Part shown: piece after piece, positions 29,017 through 39,389 of the stretch | Numbering within the stretch: position 1 is the stretch's first letter | How the letters are laid out: each line of letters starts with the position of its first letter | Assembly: GCA_963813345.1 (NCBI GenBank) | Contig: CAWEYR010000030.1 | Span: 363,011-427,010, forward strand | Reading direction: 5' to 3' | Length of the DNA: 64,000 bases | Source: CAWDDA01 sp963813345 | GTDB taxonomy: Bacteria > Acidobacteriota > Blastocatellia > RBC074 | Translations under genes and position numbers: made by a program | The notes under the pieces: generated by a model | Seen by the model: the letters and a program-made list of their open reading frames with translations, nothing else | What the model was told of the DNA's origin: nothing | The model's database searches: none

Positions 29017-29352
29017 TCAGTTCCACACCTCGATGAATATCTCCATGTCGCCGCCGCAGATCATTCCTTCTTCATCGGGAGGGACATCAGCAGCGTCGCG
29101 AAGAGTAAATTGGCAAAGGCGTGGCGCATTTTCCTTGAGGGCAGCGCGCGCTTCTCCCCAGACATCGGCTTCGACGCATCCTCCGCCAACCGTTCCCATC
29201 ATCTTCCCATCGTCGAAGACAAGCAGCTTTGCTCCTGTACCCTGCGGCGTTGAACCAGACGTAGTGATAATCGTAGCTACTGCCACGCGGCGCCCAGCCT
29301 CCTTCGCGCGACTGAGCTCCTGATAGACCTCGGTTTGTGTCAGCAGACTCAT
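29017..29352 (-). CDS. XdhC/CoxI N-terminal-domain protein
   Basis: A 111-residue stand-alone XdhC_CoxI domain: VAVATIITTSGSTPQGTGAKLLVFDDGKMMGTVGGGCVEADVW, then GMICGGDMEIFIEV. 'GSxP...GAK', 'GTVGGGCVE' and 'MxCGG' are the domain's invariant motifs, including the Cys residues thought to handle cofactor. It is the missing half of the protein at 28097-28870. ATG overlaps the stop of the preceding TonB-like gene (ATGA), so translation is coupled. Confidence 0.88.
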   Translation of the reverse strand: MSLLTQTEVYQELSRAKEAGRRVAVATIITTSGSTPQGTGAKLLVFDDGKMMGTVGGGCVEADVWGEARAALKENAPRLCQFTLRDAADVPPDEEGMICGGDMEIFIEVWN

Positions 29353-30287
29353 AGCTTTTCTTCGATTCGTTCGGCGGCCCCGACGCGCACCGTGACGCGC
29401 ATCATTGAGAAGTTAAATACGATCGGAGCGCGCACATCGGTGACGACACCTTCGTAGCGCGCAGGCTCAAACTCGATCCGCCGCACGGCTTCTTTCGCGC
29501 GTTCATCCAGACCATGTCCAAGACTCTTATCGACTGAAATGTCCTTGATCTTCTTATCCCGTCGAAAGAGCGCGCTCACAATCAGCTCGCCTTCGATGCC
29601 TTTCTCGAGAGCGTTTTTCGAGTAGGTTGGAAGATAGAACCGAAGGATGCGCGGTCCCTCGAGCGGAGGGGGCGGCGGCGGCACTACGGGCTCTACCAGT
29701 CGCGCGCGAACGGGCACAGGAGGCCCATTTGTCGAACCTGCACCCGATTCGTTTGCGGTTTCGCTTTCTATGCGAGGCTCTTCGACCCGAACCGTTTCGA
29801 TGATCTCCTGAGGATCGACTCCGGCAGGCAGAAGCTCGGGTCCGGAGATCGGCAGATGCTCGAAGACAAAGAATCGCGGCTTCCCGGTCTCGATACTTAG
29901 CAGCTTCCATCGATCGGCTATCGTAGTTCCCGCTTCAAGCTTTGCAGGGTCGGGACGTTCGATCAAACCGAGAGCGCTCAACTCGTCTTCGGCCAGCACC
30001 TCGAGCTCAGGGACGATATCCTCACTTCTGTCTTTCGCTATCTGTTCGACGTTGCGTCGCAAAACGCGCAACCTTCCGGTTGCACGTGTATATTCGACGC
30101 GTGATATCTCACGCTGTCTTAGCTGAAAATCGAGCTCGCGCTTTTCTTCGTCAAGACCGAGCAGATACGCCTGGACAGCGGGTCCGAAGGATGGCTGGGC
30201 CTGAGATTGCTGAGCGAACACAGGTAGACCGAGTGCGGGCACTGCTATGAGAAATGTCAGCAATGTTCGCAATCGGAAAGAATTCAT
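29349..30287 (-). CDS. TonB C-terminal-domain secreted protein
   Basis: Signal peptide FLIAVPALGLPVFAQQ, a charged helical region (LLGLDEEKRELDFQLRQREISRVEYTRATGRLRVLRRNVEQI, partly coiled coil), a proline run (VEPVVPPPPPPLEGPRILR) and a C-terminal TonB domain (YSKNALEKGIEGELIVSALFRRDKKIKDISVDKSLGHGLDERAKEAVRRIEFEPAR). Instead of an N-terminal membrane anchor it has a cleavable leader, so it may not be a classical energy transducer. It is translationally coupled at both ends (ATGA with the epimerase and with the XdhC gene). Frame intact. Confidence 0.8.
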   Translation of the reverse strand: MNSFRLRTLLTFLIAVPALGLPVFAQQSQAQPSFGPAVQAYLLGLDEEKRELDFQLRQREISRVEYTRATGRLRVLRRNVEQIAKDRSEDIVPELEVLAEDELSALGLIERPDPAKLEAGTTIADRWKLLSIETGKPRFFVFEHLPISGPELLPAGVDPQEIIETVRVEEPRIESETANESGAGSTNGPPVPVRARLVEPVVPPPPPPLEGPRILRFYLPTYSKNALEKGIEGELIVSALFRRDKKIKDISVDKSLGHGLDERAKEAVRRIEFEPARYEGVVTDVRAPIVFNFSMMRVTVRVGAAERIEEKL

Positions 30288-31234
30288 TGAGACACCGATT
30301 GGTACCAGTCAACGGTCCGCCGAAGACCATCCTCGAGTGAGATAGCAGGGTGGTAGCCGAGAAGCTGCCGCGCTCTCGAGATGTCAGCTTCCGAATCCCG
30401 CGGTTCAGCGGTTCGCGCAGGCTCGTACCTGGGCTTGCGATTCGTTCCAATGATCTTCTGAAGGATGCTGAGAAGGGAATTCAGCGAAAGACGGCTGCCA
30501 GTACCGATATTCATCACTTCGCCCCGTGCTTCGGGCATCTGAGCAGCTCGCAGATTGGCGTCGACGACGTGGTCAATGAAAGTGAAATCGCGAGTCTGTT
30601 CGCCATCGCCGTAAATGACCGGGGTCTCTCCCGCAAGCAGGGTTGTGATGAATTTCGAGATGACGCCCGAGTAGGCAGATGACGGATCCTGCCGGGGACC
30701 GAAGACGTTGAAATAACGCAACGAAACTGTCTCGAGACCGTAAGATTCCGAGAAAGCCTGCGCGTAATACTCGCCGACAAGCTTGGCGGCCGCGTACGGA
30801 GAGAGCGGAGCGGGCACGAGATCTTCCCGTTTTGGAAGTCCCACGGTGCCGCCATAGACCGAGCTTGATGCGGCATAGATGACTCGTCGTACTCCAGCCT
30901 CGCGTGCGGCGAGAAGTACATTGAACGTTCCCGTGGCGTTGGCATCGTGATTCAATCTGGGCTCAGCAACAGATCTCGGAACGGAAGGAATCGCCGCCTG
31001 GTGAAAGACGTGACTCACTCCGTTAAACGCGCCGCGAATCTCGTCAAAGTTGCGGATGTCGGCTTCGATAAATTCAATCCGGTCGCGAAAGTCGTCGAGG
31101 TTGCTGCTCTTACCTGTGATCAGACTGTCGATGACTTTGACCTTTTCTCCACGAGCAACCAAAGCTGAAGCGATGTGCGACCCAATGAATCCGGCACCGC
31201 CGGTGACTAGATATGATTGGTTTTGTGTGGGCAT
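30284..31234 (-). CDS. NAD-dependent nucleotide-sugar 4-epimerase (extended SDR)
   Basis: Extended SDR enzyme of 316 residues, closest in pattern to UDP-GlcNAc/UDP-Glc 4-epimerases of the WbpP/Gne type. NAD site VTGGAGFIGSHIASAL, ADIRNFDEI, HQAAIPSVPRSV, catalytic ASSSVYGG and SPYAAAKLVGEYY (Ser and Tyr-x-x-x-Lys), and the C-terminal YFNVFGPRQDPSSAYSGVISKF, GDGEQTRDFTFIDHVVDAN. It probably makes a hexosamine or galactose precursor for surface polysaccharide. Last three bases overlap the next ORF, giving a three-gene coupled set with the TonB-like and XdhC genes. Confidence 0.9.
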   Translation of the reverse strand: MPTQNQSYLVTGGAGFIGSHIASALVARGEKVKVIDSLITGKSSNLDDFRDRIEFIEADIRNFDEIRGAFNGVSHVFHQAAIPSVPRSVAEPRLNHDANATGTFNVLLAAREAGVRRVIYAASSSVYGGTVGLPKREDLVPAPLSPYAAAKLVGEYYAQAFSESYGLETVSLRYFNVFGPRQDPSSAYSGVISKFITTLLAGETPVIYGDGEQTRDFTFIDHVVDANLRAAQMPEARGEVMNIGTGSRLSLNSLLSILQKIIGTNRKPRYEPARTAEPRDSEADISRARQLLGYHPAISLEDGLRRTVDWYQSVSQ

Positions 31235-31404
31235 AGAAGCGCGTAGGATAGCACAGCGCCGAACCCCTTCACTAATCCACTTTTTCAGGATATATGGGAG
31301 TTCGGCCCAGATACATAAGCCCCGAATTTGGAGTGCGGCGAGCTCGTCGTCGTTAGCTTCCAGCTACTCTGCGTGAACTTAGCGTACTCCAATGCCGACT
31401 CGAT

Positions 31405-34400
31405 ATGAAACGATTTGCCCTTTCTCTTTTCCTCACAATTGTTGGAGCACTGTTGGTGGTGTTTTCTGCCGGTGCTCAGCGGCAGGGTCCCCAGTCTTCA
31501 TCCGCTGCACACGAAAACTTCGACATACGTGGCATCCGCGAGCGGTCCCTCATTGACACGATCAAGCCGAACCGGCTGTGGAGTTTCAACGGAAGCTTGA
31601 GCGCGCCGAGCCGCGGAGACGCCGAAGACGTGGCGCGCTCCTTCCTGAAGAACAGGGACGATCTGTTCGGGCTTGGCACTGATGGCGTCGATGAACTGCG
31701 AGTTGCGCGCCGCTACCGGACTGACCACAACGGTGTCACGCACGTGACGTTTCAGCAGCAGATCAACGGCGTCGATGTCTTTCAGGCTGACTTCTCGATC
31801 CATCTCGACCGCGAGAATGCGGTTATTGCGGCGAGTGGCGAATTGGTGCCGCGCTCGATGCGATCATTCAATCTTGCTCGACCTCAACTCACAGTACTTG
31901 AGGCGGTGCGACGCGGAGCCCGCGAAGTCGACACAGAGGTGACCGGGTCGTTCAGGCAAAGAGCTGCTCCGATTGGTGCCGACGAGCGGCAGGAATTCGA
32001 CGCGATTGCTCCATTCGGTGACAACGTCAAGGCGCGGCTTGTCTACTTTCCGCTCGCGCCAAATGAAATGCGGCTCGCGTGGGAGACTCATTCTCCCGAT
32101 GCTCGATACGCCCGATGTCTATTTGATGGTAATCGATGCTGAGCGCGGCTCGATGCTCTATCGTTTCAACCTCACGTGCTATGACGAGAATCCACTGAAA
32201 CCCCACGGGCTCGTATATACAAAAGAGAGTCCTCGTCCGAACGTTCCGAAAACGAGCGATTCGCCTGCCGTTGTTGATCGCGAGGACCAGCCATTCCGCT
32301 CAGCTCCCTTCAATGGCGCTGCTATCTTTGACACAAGCGACAGTCATTACGACTGGTGGGCGAGCGCGCCGGCCAGCAATCTAAGCAGTAACAACGTGAA
32401 TGCGTATCTTGATCGCGACCAATTACCCGGTCAGCCGGATCAGCCGCTCTTGATGGCGCCGGACGGTAACTTCTCGTTTCCAGTTGATCTGACGCAGGCT
32501 CCTATCACTGAGGACAATCAAAAAGCAGCTCAGGTCAACCTCTTCTACTGGGTCAATCGCTATCACGACATTCTCTACTCGCTTGGATTCAATGAAGCTG
32601 CGGGCAATTTCCAGAGGAACAATTTCGGCCTGGGCGGCCAGGGCCAGGATGCGATCAATGCCGAAGCCCAGGACGGCGGCGGGACGAACAATGCCAACTT
32701 CCTCGACACCGCCCGATGGCGGGCCCGGGCGCGTTCAGATGTTCCTCTGGACGGGTACGCCGAATCGCGACGGAGATTTTGATCAGGGAATAATCATTCA
32801 CGAGTTGACGCACGGACTTACAAATCGACTCGTTGGCAACGCAACAGGTTTGCGAGGGATTCAGTCGGGAGGAATGGGTGAAGGCTGGGGCGACTGGTTT
32901 GGTCTGACGCTTCTGGCAAAGGAAGGCGATGACCCCGCTCTCAGCTATCCGTTTGTACAATTCGCGACAGACAACTACCAGCGAGGCATCCGCCGTTTCC
33001 CTTACAGCACCAGTATTGAGCATCTCTCCACTGACTTATGAAGACGTCGCTTCGCGTGTGCAGGTGCACGCGATCGGCGAGATCTGGTGCAATACGCTGT
33101 GGGAGATGCGAGCGCTGTTGATTCAAAGATATGGCTTCCGCGAGGGCCAGCGGCAGAGCCTTCAACTGGTCGTGGATGGACTGAAGCTGACGCCAAATGC
33201 GCCGACCTTTCTGGATGCGCGCAATGCAATCATCGTTGCCGATCGCGTCAACAATGGTGGCGCGAATCAGTGTCTTATCTGGCAAGCCTTCGCCAAACGC
33301 GGGAGCGGGTTTTCGGCGAGCACTGATGATGCTAACGATGGAGCACCAGTCGAAGCGTTTGACGTGGCGCCTTACTGCAGCGCGACGGCGTCGCTGCGTC
33401 TCGATAAGAACAACTATGTCTCTGGAGAATTGCTTCGAATTTCGCTCAGCGACCAGAACGCAGTGGGAACAATCGCGGTGCAAGTGGCGACGTCGGTAAC
33501 GGGCGATCACGAGACGCTCCTGCTTACGCCTGAAACAGGCGTGGACGGAAACTTCCTCGGGACGATACGGCTGGCGGGGGCAACTGCTACCGCAGGTGAT
33601 GGCACACTTCAGGGCTCGGCGGAGAAGGGAGATCAGGTCGTTATCACTTATGACGATCCAAACAGCTCTGGCGGCGGACCGGCGCAGGCGATGGCAAATG
33701 CGTCAATCACTCGCGAGAAGGTAAGTTTTGAGGACACTGTCGAGCTGGGAAATCAAGGCTGGATTCCGACTGGCGGCTGGGCGATCACGTCGACGCGGTC
33801 GGCCTCGTCGTCCCGTTGCTGGACTGATAGTCCGGCTGGCAACTACTTTAACGGGAGCACCCCTTCGCTGACATCGCCGCTTTTTGATTTTACAGGGCTC
33901 GGCGAAGTGGCCGTGACGATCGCGCACAGTTATCAGATAGAGAATCGTTTTGACCTGGGAGTCGTCGAATATTCGACCGATGATGGCGTTACGTGGGCGA
34001 GAGCCGCAAACTTCACAGGCGTTCAGGCTGAGTTCACGCAGTCACGAATCAGCTTGCGCGGGCTGAATGGCCAGCAACGCGCGCGTATTCGTTTCCGGCT
34101 CGTCGCCGACGGCGTTGGGACAGCGGATGGCTGGTACATAGACGACATCCGGCTGACAGCGCGTTCTTCCAACTCTGGCGCTGTTCCTCCAACTATCGCT
34201 CCGACTGTTTCGAGCATCGTTCCGGCGTTTGGTCCGCCTGCAGGTGGAACTCGTGTGACGATAAACGGCACGAACTTCACCGAAGATGAGACGACGAGCG
34301 TGACCTTTGATGGAATTCCGGCAACGTCAGTCCGCGTCCTTGGCGGGTCCACAATGACAGTCACTTCACCGGCACATTCCGCTGGCCCGGTGAACGTTCA

Positions 34401-37013
34401 GGTCGTCAATCGCAACGGCGTCGTCGTCGCCGCTGGAGCATTCACCTATTACACAACGGGCACTGTCGGCCCCGCGCCAACTCTGACCACAATCTTCCCA
34501 GGTTCGGGCTCAACTCGAGGCGGTACTCCAGTGACGGTGATCGGTTCGGGATTCACGCCCGGAACGGAAGTCAGTTTCGGCGCGCTCAAAGGCACTGTCA
34601 CGTTTATCAATGCGACGACGCTGCGCGTGCTGACACCTGCTGCCGGTACGGGGGCAGTTAATGTTACGGTGGCGAATGGCGCAAACGTCGCGACACTAAC
34701 CAATGCGTTCAGCTACGTCGCCACAACACCGCCGTCAGTTCAGGTTCTCACTCCGAATGGTGGAGAGACATACTTCGCGCGCAGCGTGGTCAACATCCGT
34801 TGGAGCTCGTCAGACAATCGCGCAGTTGTTCGCCATCGACTCGCGCTCGATTCGCGAACTTGGAGGGGGCGCAGCAGGTGATAGACATCGCGACGGATTT
34901 GCCTGGCACCGATCAGTCTTTTGCGTGGACGGTTCCCAGCCTGGCTCCATCCGTACAGGCACGCATACGAGTGACTCGCGGTCGACGATGAAGGCGCGGA
35001 GACGACTGCGTTTTCGGGAAGCGTGTTTTCACTACTGCTCCGGTGGACGCCGTCAGCTGCCTTGCCCGGTGGCATTGCAGCGCTTGCAGGCTGCGAGCGA
35101 TGGCAAGTTCATATACGCGCTTGGCGGGCGTACGACCGATGTGAACTCATCGACTGTTGCGACGTTGCAGCGTCTCGATCCTGTCAACGACGATGACTGT
35201 GCCGGCCTGGTCAAGCACCGATTTAGCGCCAATGCCGACAGGTCTGAATGGCGGTGAGGCAGGCTTCCTCAAAGGGAAGATACATATTCCCGGAGGCTTC
35301 AGCGCTACAGGAGCTATTTCGCCGCAACATCTCGCCTACGATGTAACAGCAAACACATGGTCAATGCCGGCTCAGCCTCCATCGGCGGCGGCCCTCTATT
35401 CGCTCGCGGTGGACGAACCACGCGGAGTCTTCTACGTTACGGGTGGGAGTGGCGCGAGTATCGCGACAACGACGGCGCGAGCCTACGATCCAATGACCAA
35501 TGCGTGGACCGACCTGACACCGATGGGAACGGCGCGCTCCGGACACGAATCCGCGGTGATCGAAGGAAAGCTGTACGTTGCGGGCGGTCAGGGGACTTCG
35601 AGCGGACTCGATACGGAGAGGTCTACGATTTCGGCTTCGAAGCAATGGTCACCGATTGCGCGGCTCAATGTTCAGCGCGCCTTTTCTGTGAATGTGGTCA
35701 GCAAGGATCCGGCGGGCAATCCGCTGTGGCTTGTAATCGGTGGCATTGATCTGGTAACTGGCCTGCCGGCGATTACCGAAGTCTACGATGTTCGCAACAA
35801 CCGCTGGATAATCCCCGACAATTCGTTCCTGCCGTCCTTTTCGCGCACAAACATGGCAGGCGCAACGCTTGGCGAGTACTTCTATGCGATTGGCGGGTCA
35901 GTGCCACTCACCAGCGTCACTTCGAATGAACGGATGCGGATCGATTCGGTAACTCCACTGCAACTCGATCTGGCGCCAGTGGTCGCGGTGCCTCCGGCAC
36001 AGATCGCGGTGGTGAACACTGAGGCCAGGTTTACCGTCTCAGCGAACGATCTCGGTTCGGGAGTACCCGTCACTATCACGGCCGAGGGTTTACCCGCGGG
36101 CGCGAACTTCACTACGACGAGCGCGACCAATAACAGTGTCAGCGGCACATTTCTTTGGACGCCACCGGCTGGGAGCGCAGGGCAGAGCTTCCGCATTTCG
36201 TTTACGGCGAGCGACGGCCAGCTCAGCGACACCAAGGTTGTCGTAGTTCAGGTAGTCAACGCGTCTCAACTGGCAGCAGTCAACGGAGCGAATTTTCGAG
36301 TTGGCCCTGTCGCGGCAGAGTCAATCGTTTCCGCTTTCGGCGTCAATCTCGCGGTTCGCACCGAATCGGCGCAAGCACTTCCTTTGCCGCTCGAACTTGC
36401 AGGAACGGTCGTTACAGTCGATGGTATACCTGCGCCGCTCTTCTACGTCTCGTCGGGTCAGATCAACTTTGCCGTTCCAGCGTCAGTGGATCTCGGTCCC
36501 GCGACGATCATCGTCAGCAATCCCATGGGCTCGTACGCTCTCGGGGTTGTAGAGATCGTCCAATCCGCGCCCTCCATTTTTACGGCTGATGCGACTGGCA
36601 ATGGCGATGCAGCAGCGCAGGCAACTCCAGACGGCATCAACTACCAGGTTCCGCCATTCGATGTAATGGTTGATGGGAAACCGAATATCCTGATTCTCTA
36701 CGGAACGGGAATACGTCATGCGGCAGCGGCCAATCCGGGTGATGACAACGGTGTGGCAGAGTCGTGTAGCGTTACGATTGGCGGCCAGCAGGCTCAAGTA
36801 CTATATGCTGGTGCGCAAGGTTTCTTCACCGGTCTGGATCAGATCAACGTCCTCTTTCCATCGAGTCTGGCCGGCAGCGGACCGCGCAGAGTTGAAGTCG
36901 TGCTGTCAGTCAGCGGAATCGAAGCAAATCGGGTGACAGTAGATGATCAAGTAGGAAAGTGGTCGTGGTCAGGGGGCAGGGGTCGGAGTATTTATCTTGA
37001 ATTTGAGATTTGA
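31405..37013 (+). CDS. Giant M36 fungalysin-like metalloprotease with TIG, kelch and TIGR03437 domains (many frame breaks)
   Basis: Secreted zinc protease of about 1,860 residues. Order: signal peptide (LFLTIVGALLVVFSAGAQ); FTP propeptide (about 31500-31880); M36 catalytic domain with HELTHGLTNRL at 32799 and EGWGDWFGL as third-ligand region; a jelly-roll-like segment (SFEDTVELGNQGW...GWYIDDIRL, 33725-34155); two IPT/TIG domains (34195-34450, 34475-34720); kelch-like repeats (FIYALGGRTTD, FYVTGGSG, LYVAGGQG, FYAIGGS, 35100-35920); a putative Ig domain (about 35970-36260); and a TIGR03437 domain (AAVNGANFRVGPVAAESIVSAFG...SGQINFAVP...GPRRVEVVLSV, 36270-36940). Frame changes near 32105, 32720, 33020, 34840, 34980 and 35200 at least. 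The last residues come from a GGTCAGGGG-type repeat. Confidence 0.85.
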
Positions 37014-37130
37014 GATTCGTCATTTGTAATCATACTGCGTATCAATAACAATGACCATCTAAACTGATCTCGATACAACATACCTGACCACTGGCCACCC
37101 CGACCCCTACCCCCAAAGGAGGTAACCACC

Positions 37131-39179
37131 ATGCTCCCGGGTCTTGCAGCTCAGATTAACGCAACTGAGGAGCGATACAGCTCCAGGAGTGCGGAACGCG
37201 AATCGAAGGCGAAGAAGGGCATCTTGGAAGCCAATGAGCCTGAGCGCATCGAGAAGCGCTTGAAGCGCTTGCGAAGTGCGAGAGCAATTGTTCCCTCGGC
37301 CGCCGATCTGGGGATCGAGCGAATAATTCAGGAGAATGACTTACTTGCCGTTCGTTACCTCGAACTGGGACTGAAGACGGCGCGGTGTGTGGGACGGGTG
37401 CGGATACGCGATCGCGGGCGCACGGTTGGATTCGGCACGGGTTTCATGGTCGCTCCGCGTCTCTTGTTGACAAACAATCACGTTCTCGAATCCGATGACC
37501 AGGCTGCCCAAAGCCAGGTCGAGTTCAATTTTCAGGACAGCCTGGAAGGCAAGCCGTTGCCGACGTCTGTATTCGCCCTCTCGCCAGCGGAGCTATTCAT
37601 CACCAACCAGGATCTGGACTACACGCTGGTTGCAGTCTCGCCTCAAGCGACTGATGGCTCGCCGCTCGAGTCGTTTGGTTTCACCGGATTGATTGAAGAG
37701 GAAGGAAAACTCATCGTCAAAGAGGCTGTGAGCATCATTCAGCATCCGAACGGTGAGCCGAAGCAACTGGCGATTCGAGAGAATCGAGTCGTTGATATTC
37801 TCCCGAACTTCGTCCACTACCAGACAGATACCGCTCCAGGATCATCCGGTTCTCCCGTTCTCAATGATCAATGGGAGGTTGTGGCGCTGCACCATTCAGG
37901 CGTGCCAAAACGTGATGCCAACGGGAACATACTCGCGATTGACGGCAGCATCTGGAAACCGTCAATGGGCGATCAGAAGATTGACTGGATATCAAACGAA
38001 GGCGTCCGCGTCAGCCGTATTGTAGCCGATATCAAATCGCAGCCGCTCGATAGTGAAGCAGCGAAAAAGTTGCGCGATACGCTCGTTTCTGCGAATGAAT
38101 CCACTCCTTCTTCGTCTCCTTCCCCTTCGGCTGGGCCTTCGTCTTTGGCAGGCGATCCAGGCGGTATTGCGCGCTGGACCATACCACTCCAGATCACTGT
38201 GCAGGTCGGCGGACCTCAATTTGCGCCTGCGACGTCAACACAAATACCGCTGACTGTGGTCGGAAGCGGACAATTGCCGGCTTCGGGAGTTCCTGCTGAT
38301 GAGACGGATTCGGAATTGCAGGCTGCACTCGCAGCCGCGCGCGCTGGCAAGTCCAAACCGTATTATGAGGAGGAGCGTGATAAGCAGGAACGCGACACCT
38401 ATTACTCCGGGGTTGCGGAAAATCTTTCCCGGGCAGACTTGTTCAACACGCTCAGCGTCCTTGTCAGGCAGACTCACAAAGTGAAGCCGCGCTATCAGCC
38501 TGCGGTTCACGTCTACCCGTTTGTGGACCTGCAACCCAATCGCAAGTTGCAGAGCATTTACACGCTGAAGGAATTTGAGCCTGAAGAGCTCATCCGCGCT
38601 CATTTCGAGATTCGACGTGAGATAGCCAGGCAGGTTCGAGAGACTTTGCTTACCGAATCGCTTGATTTGACTCAGATGGCCGAGAGGATCAACTTGCTCG
38701 AGGCTGCGGCGCAATTCAATTGTGAGCACGTCGTGCCACAGTCGTGGTTTGACAAGCGAGAGCCGATGCGCGGCGATCTTCATCACCTTTTCGCCTGTGA
38801 GCCTGACTGTAACAGTTTCCGCAGCAACACGCCGTATTGCGACTTCACCGATTTCGGAGAAGCGATTCGAACGAATTGTGGCAAGAGTGCAGTGGCGGCC
38901 GATGGTGATCGCGGATTTGAGCCAGGCGGCGGCAAAGGAGCCGTGACCCGGGCCGTGATGTACTTTCTGTTGCGGTATCCGGGCGAGATCAACAATACCG
39001 GACGCGAGTTCAAGGCAAGCCAGCTGCCAACGCTCGTCCAGTGGCATAAAGCTTTCCCGCCATCTCTTTACGAGCAACACAGAAACCAGGCGATCTTCGC
39101 TGTTCAAGGCAATCGCAATCCGCTAATCGATTTTCCCGACTGGGTTGACCGAATCGATTTCGAATTGGGGTTGGGGTAA
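37131..39179 (+). CDS. Trypsin-like serine protease fused to endonuclease I
   Basis: One intact 682-residue frame. Residues 1-75 are charged and helical, with no signal peptide. Residues 80-300 form a chymotrypsin-fold protease of the V8/trypsin-2 type: GFGTGFMVAPRLLLTNNHVL (His117), DLDYTLV (Asp163), TAPGSSGSPV (Ser239), HHSG after it. Residues 320-400 are a Ser/Pro linker and a short beta segment. Residues about 430-680 are an endonuclease I (EndA/NucM-type beta-beta-alpha-Me) domain: CEHVVPQSWFD (His533), MRGDLHHLFACEPDCNSFRSN, FEPGGGKGAVTRAVMYFLLRYPG, EQHRNQAIFAVQGNRNPLIDFP. GGAGG lies 8 bases before ATG. EndA relatives are usually exported; this chain appears cytosolic. Possibly a proteolytically controlled nuclease; role unknown. 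Confidence 0.88.
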   Translation: MLPGLAAQINATEERYSSRSAERESKAKKGILEANEPERIEKRLKRLRSARAIVPSAADLGIERIIQENDLLAVRYLELGLKTARCVGRVRIRDRGRTVGFGTGFMVAPRLLLTNNHVLESDDQAAQSQVEFNFQDSLEGKPLPTSVFALSPAELFITNQDLDYTLVAVSPQATDGSPLESFGFTGLIEEEGKLIVKEAVSIIQHPNGEPKQLAIRENRVVDILPNFVHYQTDTAPGSSGSPVLNDQWEVVALHHSGVPKRDANGNILAIDGSIWKPSMGDQKIDWISNEGVRVSRIVADIKSQPLDSEAAKKLRDTLVSANESTPSSSPSPSAGPSSLAGDPGGIARWTIPLQITVQVGGPQFAPATSTQIPLTVVGSGQLPASGVPADETDSELQAALAAARAGKSKPYYEEERDKQERDTYYSGVAENLSRADLFNTLSVLVRQTHKVKPRYQPAVHVYPFVDLQPNRKLQSIYTLKEFEPEELIRAHFEIRREIARQVRETLLTESLDLTQMAERINLLEAAAQFNCEHVVPQSWFDKREPMRGDLHHLFACEPDCNSFRSNTPYCDFTDFGEAIRTNCGKSAVAADGDRGFEPGGGKGAVTRAVMYFLLRYPGEINNTGREFKASQLPTLVQWHKAFPPSLYEQHRNQAIFAVQGNRNPLIDFPDWVDRIDFELGLG

Positions 39180-39268
39180 GGTACGTTGTACCGGCGTTTA
39201 GCCGGAATCGTGACATTCGAGCTAGCTCGAATGTCACGATTCCGGCTAAACGCCGGTACAACGTACCT
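39179..39268. repeat. Palindromic repeat, family A (left border of tandem duplication)
   Basis: AGGTACGTTGTACCGGCGTT...AACGCCGGTACAACGTACCT, about 42-base arms around GAGCTAGCTC. Starts on the last base of the protease-nuclease stop codon. Confidence 0.92.
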
Positions 39269-39389
39269 TCATAACGGGCTCCCACGGCGTGACACATCTC
39301 ACATCCGCACAGTGACCTTCTTCGCTTCTTGCTTCAAGTGAACTCCTTATGCTGACCACGTGTGGTGACTGTAGTCAAAGGAGGATTCA

